Assembly: GCF_000372725.1 (NCBI RefSeq)
Contig: NW_005200600.1
Location: forward strand, 980,569-1,044,568
Origin: Emiliania huxleyi CCMP1516
Lineage: Eukaryota; Haptophyta; Isochrysidales; Noelaerhabdaceae
Reading direction: 5' to 3'
Length of the DNA stretch: 64,000 nucleotides
The stretch's first letter is position 1, and every line of letters begins with the position of its first letter. Under the pieces are notes generated by a model. It saw only the letters and a list, made by a program, of their open reading frames with translations, searched no databases and was not told where the DNA came from. This document shows positions 10,875 through 20,207 of this stretch, piece by piece. The position numbers and the translations under genes were made by a program.

Positions 10875-11448
10875 ACATTTCTTTACCGGGTGCTATTAAT
10901 ATGAGAGACCCTTTAAAGCCTTATTTGGTGGACACGTCACTCGTCAGACGCTTCAAGTTCGTCAACGCGGCGGCCGCGAGATTTTTACATCGTTGGCACA
11001 CGCTCACCATCCAGTACACGCCGCGGGGAGGAGAGGCAGAGGGTCGAGAGTGCAGTCTGTGCAGAGAGTCTGCGCGACCCCACCCCCACAGCACTCAGAC
11101 CCGCCCAGCGATGTAACGCAGAACCACCACTGGACCGGTTCCGAACCGGAGATGTCACAACCAAAGCCACCATTTGCAGAGGCCAGCCGCCGAGTGAGGC
11201 CGGGACTAGCAAGAGCCAAGTGCATTGGTGTGTACTTTAGGTTTAGGAAGACCCAGACGGTGATGCCAGACGCCGGGACCAAAGCTTTGGTCGAAAAGCG
11301 TTGCTTCACCACCCTGTGGTGGAACCCTTGGAAGAGTCGAAGAGCGCGCTCTCAAGCTCGAGCGAGGCAAGCTTGCGGGCGTGGTCATCCGTGACCTGGT
11401 GGGAATGAAAGACGGTGGAGTGTGCGCCAGCCGCCGCTTACCAAGCGA
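10875..11448. other. Intergenic, nothing recognised
   Basis: This is the spacer between riboflavin kinase (+) and the coiled-coil gene (-). Short open frames are present but none resembles a known family. Confidence 0.4.
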
Positions 11449-12331
11449 TCATGAGGGCGGCGGAGGATAGGGAAAGAGAGTGAGCGGCAGAGAGGGGAGG
11501 GCCGGCAATCGCATCAGCGGGGAGGCATCCACCTTGGCCTTTGCAGCCTCAACGCGGGCAAGGTCGTCGTCGCACTTGCAGATTGAGTGGGTGAGCTCCT
11601 GGGCTGCGCTGCACAGCACGCGCAACTCGTTCTGTAGCGCCGACTGCGCCTCGTCGTGCACTCGCTCGCGGTCGGGCCGCTCGCTGCGCGTGGCGAGCCG
11701 CTCCTTGGCAACCGCGATGGCGGCCTCCTTCTCCTCCACCGCGGCGGCGGCCGACGCCTTCCGTTGCTCAATCGCCTCCCCCTCTGCGCTCAGCCGCCCG
11801 AGGTGCTCCTCAGAGAGTGCACACGCCTAGAAGGGACGGTAGGCAGCCTTGGAAGCGAGACGACCCCTTGCTCGACACCGGACGTCCAAGATGGGAAATC
11901 GCCTCCCTCAGGCGCGCGAGCGAGCCGGCGTGCTGTCGCGTGATCTCCGCGCGCCGCGACGCCTCCCTCTCCATGCAGCCCGCCTCGACCTCCTCCGCCT
12001 TGCTGCGGACCCGCGTGCTGACCGCTACAGCCTGCTCCGCATCACTGCAGAGAGAGACGGTGGCGCCACGCCACTGCGGTCCGAACGGGCCGTAGCCATT
12101 GCCGACGGAGGAAGAGTATTCCCAGAGAGGCGTCTCAGACGCTGGCGCCTCCTTGATTGCGGCCGTCTTTGCGTCTACCGCCAGCGCCGCGCGCTTGTCC
12201 TTCACGTCCGCCTTGAGAGCCGAAATGACAGCCTTCAGCCGCCTCGCCTCCGCCGCCTGCGCGGTGGCGACCGAGAGGAGGAGATTGCACGACTCGCGGC
12301 ACTCCGTCTCGAGCGCATGGATGGCTCGTCA
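11449..12331 (-). CDS. Coiled-coil protein of unknown function (partial model)
   Basis: Two separated stretches have heptad-rich, Ala/Glu/Arg composition typical of coiled coils. The upstream stretch reads ECRESCNLLLSVATAQAAEARRLKAV and continues through KDKRAALAVDAKTAAIKEA. The downstream one includes EEKEAAIAVAKERLATRSE, then ALQNELRVLCSAAQELTHS and DDLARVEAAKAKVDA. An intron is likely around 11800-11880. The last exon runs to 11449 but may instead end earlier by splicing. The 5' end is not resolved: the frame is closed by a stop near 12332, and the plus-strand TIR-like gene begins close by. No enzymatic motif is seen. The reading frame and helix-forming composition are direct observations; any cytoskeletal role would be a guess. 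Confidence 0.5.
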
Positions 12332-12411
12332 CGCTGGCCGAGGACAATGGCGTCCTCCCGCCGCGTCAGGCAGCTCCGCCCGAGGCCTTCCTCTCGCTCG
12401 AGGAGGTTCGC

Positions 12412-13499
12412 ATGATGACGCCGATGGGCCACTGCGCCGGGTACGAGCGTATTAACTTGCGCATCATCTGCGTCTCGCACACATGGCTTCAGCCCGAGCA
12501 TCCCGACCCCTTCGGGTACAACCTCCGTCGGCTTGGGCGCGCACTCAAGCTGCTTCTCGAGTCGCCGCACCACTGCGGCCGCTGGGGCGTGTTCATCGAC
12601 TGGATCTCGCTGTACCAGGCCTGCCGCGCGCCTGATGGCACCGTCCTCAATCGCGCACCGTCCTTTCCGACGGCTCATGCGGACGGCGGCTCCCTTCCGA
12701 GGACGTGCTCTTCCGACAGGCGCTGCGCAGCCTCGGCCTCTTCTACTCACACATGGCGACACATGTTTTCAAGCTGACCTCCTTCCCGGTGGGGTATCCC
12801 GGCCCGCCGTACGAGCTGCCGCCGGTCGCCAACCTCGCCGGCTACGACGCACGCGGGTGGTGTTATTGCGAGTCGTCGTGGGCGTCCATCGGGAACAAAT
12901 GCCCCGATTTGGTCATCGACCTGCACGACACGCACGGCGCTGACATGTCCGGCGTCGACACGGGCGAGGCCGAATGCTGGGCGTCGCTCCTGCGCGGCGG
13001 CCAGCTGCGGCGCGACCCACCTATCTCACCGGCACGTTTTGAGGCGGAGCTCGCCACCCGCTCCTTCACCAACGGCAAGGACGACAAGCCCCTCGTCGCA
13101 AAGCTATACCGCGAGGGCTTCACGGCGCGTATGGGCGTGTGTGCGCGTCTCGTGTTTGCCGGACACGGCTGGGGCCCGGCGGAGGTGGCGACGATGGCAG
13201 AGACGCTCTCGACGGGCTGTGCCCACAACCTCGAGATGCTCGTACTGCTCTCCAATCCCGTCGGGGACGGTGGTGCGCTCGCGATCGCCGGAATGCTGCC
13301 GCACGTTCCGAAGCTGAGGCTCATCCTCATGGGCGACGCGACGGTCGGCACGGAGGCGACGGCCGCGCTGCGTGCCGCGTGCGAGGCGCGTGCGGTCGAC
13401 CTTCGCATGATCAGTAAGGTTGGCGAGGTAATGTGGTGGGGTCTGTGCGCGAGCGTGCACAGCGTCCACGACGCGCTGGGCGAGGGAGCACTGGAGTGA
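12412..13499 (+). CDS. TIR-like (SHTWLxPxHPDP) domain protein with C-terminal repeats
   Basis: The first exon carries INLRIICVSHTWLQPEHPDP, then GVFIDWISLYQ. This pattern is seen in TIR/STIR-like domains of algal proteins: a beta strand, SHxW, and a conserved acidic residue. An intron of about 65 bp near 12635-12700 joins this to EDVLFRQALRSLGLFYSHMA and VFKLTSFP, which continues the same fold with GWCYCESSWASIG. The second half (about 13130-13400) has leucine-rich segments (LVLLSNPVGDGGALAIAGML, then LRLILMG) resembling LRRs of RNI type. The frame is open upstream of the chosen ATG for about 85 bases, so an earlier start or a 5' exon is possible. A signalling or innate-immunity-like role is often proposed for such proteins but is unproven here. 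The exact intron borders are not decided. Confidence 0.6.
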
Positions 13500-13831
13500 C
13501 CTGAAGATCCTGTGAGGCCTGCTCTTGGCGGCACAAGGGTCAGTCGGGGGGACCAGCGCGATCGCGCGCATCGTGTTGACGATGTCTTGTTCGAGGTCTT
13601 GTAGTTCGAAGCGACCGTGAATTTCAACGGGGGGGATGTGACAGGCATCACTCGCTTGCTTTTTTTCGCTCCGCCCTCCAGCCCTGTGCGAGCTGTGGCC
13701 TCTCCCACAAGCCACATCTCAAACGGATCTTTCAAACTCGGTGTCGAACCACGCCCGACGCTCACTACAGTTATCACGAGGCGACACAAAACCAGATCAG
13801 TGCAGGAAGAGAGGATCTGTGGCGAGAGATT
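13500..13831. other. Intergenic, nothing recognised
   Basis: This is the convergent spacer between the TIR-like gene (+) and the MFS gene (-). No repeat or motif was recognised. Confidence 0.35.
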
Positions 13832-16194
13832 TCAAGTCCGCACGGCGCGGGCCGCCGACGCCGGCGCCGCGCCTTGTTCGGAGCCGGGTTGGCCCGGCCT
13901 CGACAGGCCTGCCGTCATGCCGAGGCCGCAGAGCAGGAGGGCGACGAGGAGGTAGAAGGGGAGGCCTTGCGCGACCTCGGGCGATTCGCTGATCGACGAG
14001 GCTGCAGAGAAGAGGGACCCGCACGCCACGGGCGCGATGGCTCGCACGAGAGAGCCGACCGAGGCGGCGAACCCGTTCATGGCGCCGAGGTGCTGATCAA
14101 GCATCGAGTTGAGGAGGATGGCGAGCGAGGGGAAGGACGAGTTGCCTGCGTCGCGGGTAGAGGTGGTGAAGAGGCGCCGTCACACCCACAGCCGAGCCGG
14201 ATGGGGGAAAGGGAAGGGTGGGGCGGGCTGGGCGGGGCGGGCGGAAAGCGGGGCGGGGCGGGGCGGAGGGGTGTTGGAGGGCTGGGAGGTGCCTCCAATC
14301 CCACGGCACAACCCCACCGCCACCAGCCCCACCCAGAGCAGAGGCGAGTCGCGCAAAAGGACCTGTTCACGGCTGGAGGTGTGAACAGACACCGTCCTCG
14401 ATTCATGCAGCATAAAGAGCAGTGAGGACCAGGAGAGGCATCGTCGCGTTCACCATGGCGAAGGCCAGCTGGCCGATCCTCAGGGTCGCCACGGGGCCGT
14501 GCCGCCTCTCCAGCCGCACGAAGACAAACGGCCACACGCAGAGCGCCACCGCGAGCGGGGTGAGCGCCGCGCCGATCTGCTGCGGCTGCCTATTGCGTGA
14601 CGTGGGGACGTGTCGTGGACGGACTCGTGGACGTGCCGCGCAGTCGAGCTGCTGCGGCTGCATCCGTAGCCCGGTTGGGGCAGAGGCGAAGAGCGGGAAG
14701 AGCTCCGCCATGCCTGTTCACGGCCGCACGAGTGGAGAGGCGCCGTTCACGCTCACTTCAGAGGGGGCGGAGCTCCGCGTGCCGATGACGGTGAAGTGGT
14801 TGATCGCCATCAGCGCGATGCAGAGCCGCACCTGCCTCCGCCCCAAGCTTCCCAGCGCGGCGACGTTGTCAGAGCAGCAGCGGCGCATCAGTAAGAAACA
14901 CCGCCGGCGGTCCGGGCACAAGCAACGCCCGCCCCAGCACCGCGTCCAAACACTGTCGCCGCCGCCGCCGCCGCCGCGGCGCCGCTCTCCGCTGCTCCTC
15001 TCCCCCGCCTTTGCAACGAGGGCGGCGTGCGCAGCCGTGGCGAGATGCCTGCGCCCCGGCAGGGCCGCCTCGGCTGCCGCACCCTCCTCCCCGGCCTCGT
15101 GGCCCGGCAAGGAAGGCGCCGTTCCCATCTCCAAATCGCGGCGGCTCGTCCGCCTCTTGCCTGTGGTAATTGCGAAGGTTCATCAACGAGTCGGTGAACG
15201 AACGGCTCGCCCCCTTGGCGCACCCGGCGCGTCTGCGGCGGGCTGCCCCGCCCCCGCTCTCGGCTGGTCAGAGGAGGGAGGAAGCTCGGTCCCTGGCAAG
15301 CAGGAAGGCTGGTCGCCGCCCACGCATACTGTCTCGGGGAGTGCCCTCACCGCCGGCAGGCCTACGCGATTAGTGACTTCATTGAGAAGGCTTTCACGAG
15401 CGGGAGGGCCCTTGCCGCCGGCGTGCCGAGCAGGCAGAGGGCGGCAGCGGCGAGGCTCGGAAGGAGGTACGGGTACACGTCGAGGGGCGAGCCGGCGAGG
15501 GAGGGCAGCACCGCCGCCGGCCGCGCCAGCGAGCCTCCGATCAGAGGACCGAGCATGAAGCCGACCCCCCAAGCCTGCCCGAGCGATGCGAACGCCTGCG
15601 ACCGGTGCTCCTCCGGCATGAGCTCTCGCAACTGTGCACGCAGCACCGCCTGGTTCGCGTTGAGGAGCCCTCCGACGAACCTGTTCACGGCCAGACGCGT
15701 GAAGAGGCGCCATCCCGCTCCCGCAGCAGCGCGTGGGAGCAGTCGACTCACCGCGTCGCGAGCGCGGCAGGGAGCGAGGTTGCGACGCCGAGGCCGAGCG
15801 TGCTCGCCGCCGCCGCCACTATTCCGAAGCTGATGACGGGACGCCGTCCGATGAGGTCGGAGGCGCGGCCCCAGAGGAGCCCGGAGAAGATTTGCGCCAG
15901 GTTGTAGACGGACGCGACGAGGCCGGCGGCAGAGCCGACCTGCGCCTCGGGCACGCCAAAGTCGCGGACCATGAAGGGAACCATCGGAACCAGGAAGGTG
16001 ATGACCACGCCGTCGGCCAGGCACACGAAGAGGACGAGCAGAAAGTGCGCGCGCGGGAACGGCACCGCGACGACCGCCTCCTCGCGCGCGGCCGGAAGGC
16101 ACATGGCTTCCCGCTGCTCTCGTGTTAGCTGCTCGCTGCGTGCTGGACGTGAGCTTCTCTGTAGATCGCCTGCTTCACACGTCCTGGCACTCAA
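13832..16194 (-). CDS. Major facilitator superfamily transporter (DHA1/ZIFL-like), multi-exon
   Basis: Exon 1 begins MSARTCEAGD and enters the first helices. The signature between TM2 and TM3 reads GLLWGRASDLIGRRPVISFG, the MFS motif GxxxDrxGRR. Later exons give RFVGGLLNANQAVLRAQLRE and LGQAWGVGFMLGPLIGGSLA (motif C-like). Then come INHFTVIGMAELFPLFAS, IGAALTPLAVALCVWPFVFV and, last, GAMNGFAASVGSLVRAIAPV (motif conserved in ZIFL/tetracycline-like carriers). Resolved introns are 15681-15751 (GT donor), 14714-14782 (GC) and 14590-14661 (GC). One more ends at 14145-14146. Another long one lies between about 14850 and 15360. It is a 12-helix membrane carrier; substrates of relatives include drugs, Zn-chelates and organic anions. 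The substrate here cannot be inferred. Confidence 0.82.
14590..14661 (-). mobile_element. Introner-like GC-AG intron, CGTCCACGA family
   Basis: This 72 bp intron joins GLRM to QPQQIGAALT. The intron start GCAGCCGCAGCAGCTCG and the downstream exon start GCAGCCGCAGCAGATCG differ at one of 17 positions. The interior is CACGTCCACGAGTCCGTCC-type repeats that also occur in TOR introns. The GC donor lies inside the duplicated copy. Confidence 0.88.
14714..14782 (-). mobile_element. Introner-like GC-AG intron, hairpin family
   Basis: This 69 bp intron joins INHFTVIG to MAELFPLF within a transmembrane helix. The intron start GCACG-CGGAGCTC repeats the exon start GCATGGCGGAGCTC. The 3' end is GCGCCTCTCCAC...GTGAACAG, the hairpin-type end shared with the LRR gene introns and with 15681-15751. 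Confidence 0.85.
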
Positions 16195-16261
16195 AAGGTT
16201 CCACCAGGGCTGTGACTGGCACCTCGGCCTCAGCTGGTTCTAGGTGGCCGAGCGCACGCAT

Positions 16262-16492
16262 CAGGGTTCGCTCCTACCCGGATAGGGGGTCTGTCTGACG
16301 GGCTGGCCCCTCCCAGATAAGTAGGTAGGTTGGTCTTGTTTGGCCCAAAAGGGCCCTGCAATAGGTAGGTACCCGCTATTTTCATCTTTTTTCGCTTCGC
16401 TGCGCGGCCTGGGGATAGGTAGGTAGGTAGGGCGTTTTGGCGCGAGTCAGTCCCAACAGACCCCCTATCCGGGTAGGAGCCGGAACCCAGGG
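16262..16492 (+). mobile_element. MITE-like inverted-repeat element, copy 1
   Basis: The terminal inverted repeats are about 30 bp: CAGGGTTCGCTCCTACCCGG at the left, and CCGGGTAGGAGCCGGAACCC at the right. The length is about 230 bp with no coding capacity. A second copy, with its interior in the opposite orientation, is at 38550-38780. The interior contains TAGGTAGGTAGG runs and CTTTTTTCGCTTCGCTGCG. No clear target duplication was recognised. Confidence 0.85.
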
Positions 16493-16606
16493 CTGGCGCG
16501 TAGCCCACTTTTCTTTTTTCGCTTCGCTGCGGGAAGGGAAGCGGTAGGAGGCTTTAGGCGTTTTGGCGCGAGTCAGTGTCAACAGACCCCCAATCCGCAA
16601 GGCGAG
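16493..16606 (+). repeat. Partial copy of the MITE interior and right arm
   Basis: The segment repeats TTTTTTCGCTTCGCTGCG, GCGTTTTGGCGCGAGTCAGT and CAACAGACCCCC(A/T)ATCCG of the adjacent element. It diverges in between. It probably represents an older or tandemly truncated copy. Confidence 0.7.
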
Positions 16607-16679
16607 GGCCTCTATCGTCTAGGACCAAGAAAGTGCTCAACACTCACAACTTCAACTCTAAGTGATCTGTGATCTGTAA

Positions 16680-16722
16680 TAAATAAAAACGGACACCTCT
16701 CTACTGTGAGATGGGTAAAAAG
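16680..16722 (-). mobile_element. 43-bp solo retroposon 3' end
   Basis: This is flanked by perfect 13-bp duplications CTGTGATCTGTAA (16667-16679 and 16723-16735). The insert on the minus strand reads CTTTTTACCCATCTCACAGT then GTGTCCG and an ATTT tail. That is the same 3' end as the LINE-like element at 25466-26867. It is an extremely 5'-truncated retrotransposition product. Confidence 0.85.
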
Positions 16723-16735
16723 CTGTGATCTGTAA

Positions 16736-17282
16736 GGGTCCGCCCGCAGGCGCATTTTGTATACCGTTACCGAGGCGGTGCCCGGTGCCGAACCTGTCGG
16801 AACTCTAAAGTACTATATAAGAGTTCAAACCAATATAACGAAAAGTGCAAAGAGTTGCATGTTTGGTATTGGTGGTTGCTCTTGTGTAATACGTGTAAAG
16901 GAATCTCGGTCTCTGACTCTTTAACTCTCTCTCAACTTCATCTTCATATCGCTGTTTTCTCTCCCCCTCCTGACTCCTCTCCGACTCTTGTCATCCTCTC
17001 TCTCTCGCTGAACACAGCTAGCAGGGAGTGGCCATGTCTTGAAACGCAACAGCGAGGACCACTCCAGCAGCTCGCCCCGGGACGCCTTGGCCCGGATGCC
17101 CTCTCTCTCCTCTCTCGCCCGTCTACTCTCGCCGGCGCCTACTCTCGGTCTCTCGCCGGGCGCAGCTCAATCCGCCCGTGGCGGGCGAGGCGGCCCCGCC
17201 CGCTCGTGGCGGGGTCCGCCGCCCGCGCATGCTCTTGGTGGTCCAGCTCGCGCCTCGCTGGGCCCTCGGCGCGCCGCCCCGC
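16736..17282. other. Intergenic, nothing certain
   Basis: This is a mostly C/T-rich stretch. Short frames have no family resemblance. It precedes the stop codon of the PLAC8-like gene. Confidence 0.35.
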
Positions 17283-18380
17283 TCAGCGCGCCATCTCGTC
17301 CGAGAGCGGAGCGCCATCGACGCGCGTCGCGTAGGCAGTGACGACGGGCGGCGAGCCTGGGGTTGGGGCCAGGGGTAGGGTGGGGTCAGGGCCAGGGTGT
17401 GAGGGTTGGGGTGCGTCGCTGAGGCGGTGGCGACGGGCGGCAGCCTGGCGTGTCGTTGATCGGCACTCCCTCGACCACGTCGACGTACACGATGCCGTTG
17501 GCGTCGTTCTTGATCTCGTGGTGCACCTGCGCGCGATGTCATGTTGGTTAAGCGTGTGAGGAGTGGAAGAAGACTAGCGAGTGCTTGATCTCGTGGTGCA
17601 CCTGCGCGCCCATGCAGCCGGCGACGGAGCAGGTGAACAGGTCCGCGATGAGGTCGATGATCTGGGCGATCTCCTCAAGCTCCTCCACAAAGATCGCGAC
17701 GATGCTCACTATGCACGAGAGGCACTGGAGCGCGTTCGAGCAGTGGATGAGCTGGTAGTCGCACGGGTCTGGCCGCAACTGCGGCGGCACCGCGGGGCGG
17801 GAGGTGGGCAGCCATCCCGTGGGGCAGGCAGCGGAAGCGGCAGGCAGCCTCGCGCGGGAGGGCCCTCTCGGCGGCGCGCGGGGCGGGCAGGCGGCGGCGG
17901 GCGGCGGGCGGCGGGCGGGGCCGCGGCAGAGGTGGTTAGCGGTGGGTGGGCGGGGCTCCCGCGCGCGTTCTTGCGGTCCATCATGTGGATGCGCGCGATG
18001 GAGAGCGAGAAGATGGGGCAGCAGCAGCCCTCCAGGATGAGGCCGCAGGTGCCGCCCGGGCACTGGTTGGTGAAGTCGATGCAGCAGCACTTGGGGATGT
18101 AGCGCTGGAAGCACACAAAGTCGTCGAGCCCGTTCTGCTCGTACTTTTCGAGCACGGCCTTGCGCGCCCAGCAGGCGGTGAGGCCGCACGGCGCGCCGAT
18201 CCCCGAGAGGATGCAGCAGCCCGGCTCCGCCTGGCACACGTGCTTCATGCCGATCGCAAACTGGTGCGGGTCATTGGCGTGGCCGAGCATGTGCTCGTTG
18301 GCCTGGCCGCGGGTGCCCAGGCCGCCCTTGCCCAGGGCCTGGACCTTGTCGGGCGGCGTGTCTGGGCAGAAGAAGCACAT
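17283..18380 (-). CDS. PLAC8-like cysteine-rich membrane-associated protein
   Basis: Exon 1 starts MCFFCPDTPPDKVQALGKGG and carries clustered cysteines and glycines (CCILSGIGAPCGLTACWARK, CCCIDFTNQC, GGTCGLILEGCCCPIFSLSI). It ends near MMDRKNAR. Exon 2 resumes at LRPDPCDYQLIHC with a hydrophobic stretch LSCIVSIVAIFVEELEEIAQ and CSVAGCMGAQ. Exon 3 is VHHEIKNDANGIVYVDVVEG through NDTPG. Exon 4 gives SPPVVTAYATRVDGAPLSDE and ends MAR. Introns are 17527-17601 (GT donor) and 17357-17444 (GC), plus one at about 17790-17965. PLAC8/CCXXXXCPC proteins are membrane-associated and linked to cell size or metal handling in plants. The family assignment rests on cysteine-cluster composition and is moderate; the coding status is firm. 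Confidence 0.65.
17357..17444 (-). mobile_element. Introner-like GC-AG intron with ~32-nt duplicated ends
   Basis: This 88 bp intron joins NDTPG to SPPVVTAYATR. The intron start GCTGCCGCCCGTCGCCACCG and the exon start GCTCGCCGCCCGTCGTCACT continue matching to GCGACGC, over about 32 positions. The interior is a degenerate GGGTTGGGG / GGTGGGG-type run on the plus strand. Confidence 0.8.
17527..17601 (-). mobile_element. Introner-like GT-AG intron with perfect 26-bp duplication
   Basis: This 75 bp intron joins CMGAQ to VHHEIKNDANG. A perfect 26-bp direct repeat (17509-17534 and 17584-17609, containing GTGCACCACGAGATCAAG) spans both splice sites, offset by exactly the intron length. Perfect identity implies a recent insertion. 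The interior has no similarity to the hairpin family. Confidence 0.92.
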
Positions 18381-18539
18381 GGCCGCGTCAGAGTGAGCGG
18401 TCCGACCACCCTGTCGGCGAACGCCTGATTTTTCTCTTTCCGGGAGCTCTGGACGTCAGGAGACTATGACAGTTCACGTCATGACGGTTAAAACGGTCTT
18501 CCGTCGCGACGTGGTCAATATGTCGTGACAGCGGCTGCG

Positions 18540-19340
18540 AAACGACAGCAGCAACGACGTCAGCAACGATAGCTGGTGACAGCTGGTGACAGCTGGGTGG
18601 GAGAGAGAGAGAGAGAGAGTTTGTTCAGCTGGTGACAGCCAGCTGCCAGGGAGGAGTCAAAGGCATCCAGGAACAGTGACAGCCATAGTGACAGTGACAG
18701 TGAAGCCAGTGAACGCCAGCGACAGGCGGTGACAATGTCAGCGCGGGACCCTGCGAGTGACAGCGACAGCGAGACAGCGACAGCGACAGCGTCAGCGACA
18801 GCGAGGCAGTGCCAGCGCCACAGTGAGGCAGCCACAGCCCTAGTGACAGGCACCAGCGAAGGGGCCCAATCGCCCACCCACCCATCTGTGCATTACACCC
18901 CATGGACTAAAATAAGACACCGGTGCGCGTGGATGTAGCTCTCAGCGCCTGATGCACAGCAGCGTTTGTACGCGGTCTCACACATTTTGCAAAACTCATG
19001 CTCCTCTACCTCAGAATTTATCTGTGTCGGGGTGAGCCTCCTGCTGCAAACGACAGCGATGACAGCAGCAATGACAGCAGGAATGACAGCTGCGCAATTA
19101 CGGCAGCAGTGACAGTTGGACCAGTCGGGGGATGGTTACGACAGCAGCAACGACAGCAGCAACGACAGCAGCAACGACAGCTGATGACAGCTGTGGTGAC
19201 TGACAGCTGGTGACAGCTGGTGACAGCTGGTGACAGCTGGTGACAGCTGGTGACAGGTAGGTGTCACTGTCGCTGTCGTTTGCTGTCATGACAGCTCTCC
19301 CTTTCGTGACAGCGGCTAACGGTCGTGACAGCGGCTAACT
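18540..19340. repeat. GACAGC/CTGTCA degenerate satellite
   Basis: Hundreds of bases consist of variants of GACAGCAGCAAC, GACAGCGACAGC and CTGGTGACAG units. Related but differently spaced CTGACAG arrays recur at 29700-29950, 30365-30520 and 32440-32590. Confidence 0.9.
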
Positions 19341-19420
19341 AACCGTCTTCACGTGAACTACTCTCCATAGTCTCTGTAGAGACCCGCTCCTTTTCCCACC
19401 AAGGGGAGAAGAAATATTTG

Positions 19421-19466
19421 TTATGTTCACAGACGAGCGGGACCACGACGCTCAGGCACGTCCCAG
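19421..19466 (+). repeat. Direct repeat flanking the 19.5-kb fragment, copy 1
   Basis: The sequence TATGTTCACAGACGAGCGGG and its continuation to CACGTCCCAG recur at about 20090-20137 with a 2-bp insertion and one substitution. The two copies bracket a Cys-rich coding fragment. This suggests an inserted or tandemly duplicated unit of about 670 bp. Confidence 0.8.
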
Positions 19467-19508
19467 AAAAAGAAAGAAAAATTCGCGGCGCCGGCGGTCG
19501 CCAAGACC

Positions 19509-19991
19509 GTGCGCCCACAACGCGGCCAGTGCGGCTGCCCGGCGCACGCGGTGTGCGGCATGTGCGTCGACCAGGGCAAGCTCGCCGCGGCCGAGCAGGC
19601 GGCCATCGACCTGGAGACGCGCTTCCACGCCTCGACGAACGTCGTCATGGACCTGGAGCGGCCCGAGGACGAGACGGCGGCGCTGCTGCAGCGCTGCGTG
19701 CACGTCTCCGACGAGACGAAGCGGCGGCTGCTGGGCGAGTGGAGCGACGAGCGCATGGCGCACGCGCTGCCGCTGCACGCATGCGCCTCGTGCGGCGTGC
19801 GGGACCCGTCGCTGACGTACACGCGGGTTGACGTGTCGGCGCTGCCGCGTACTGTGTCTGTGCGCGTAGCCGGCGGCGAAGACGAGACGCGGCACGTGTT
19901 TGAGCTCTCGCCCGAGCAGTGCGCTAAGTATCGAGGTCTTCAAAACAAAAAGGTGCGCCTTGCGTTTGCAAGCATGTCCGAGGGTGAGTAA
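19509..19991 (+). pseudogene. Cys-rich protein fragment, possibly Helitron/transposon-derived
   Basis: The frame reads GQCGCPAHAVCGMCVDQGKL, then LLQRCVHVSDETKRRLLGEW, then LHACASCGVRDPSLTYTRVD, and ends SMSEGE. The HACASCG module followed by a hydrophobic region is reminiscent of the N-terminal region of Helitron-type helicase proteins, but I cannot establish this. No helicase or Rep motif follows. The fragment is bracketed by direct repeats at 19421-19466 and 20090-20137. The latter immediately precedes the SET-domain gene. It may be a captured exon of a larger element. Coding in this frame is supported by composition only. Confidence 0.4.
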
Positions 19992-20207
19992 AAGTGTGAG
20001 GTTTGGTGGAGGCTGTAGCGTCGTCGCGCGTAAGAAGAGTGGTGAAATTAGAAAAGGAGTTGCGGTGTTGATCGCCGCGGGAGCCCTCTTATGTTCACAC
20101 AGACGAGCGGGACCACGACGCACAGGCACGTCCCAGCCCTTCCGTGCCCAGCGGACCCGGAACACTGCTGGAGCGTGGCAAAGAGGTCGGCTGTGTGGCG
20201 CAACAGC

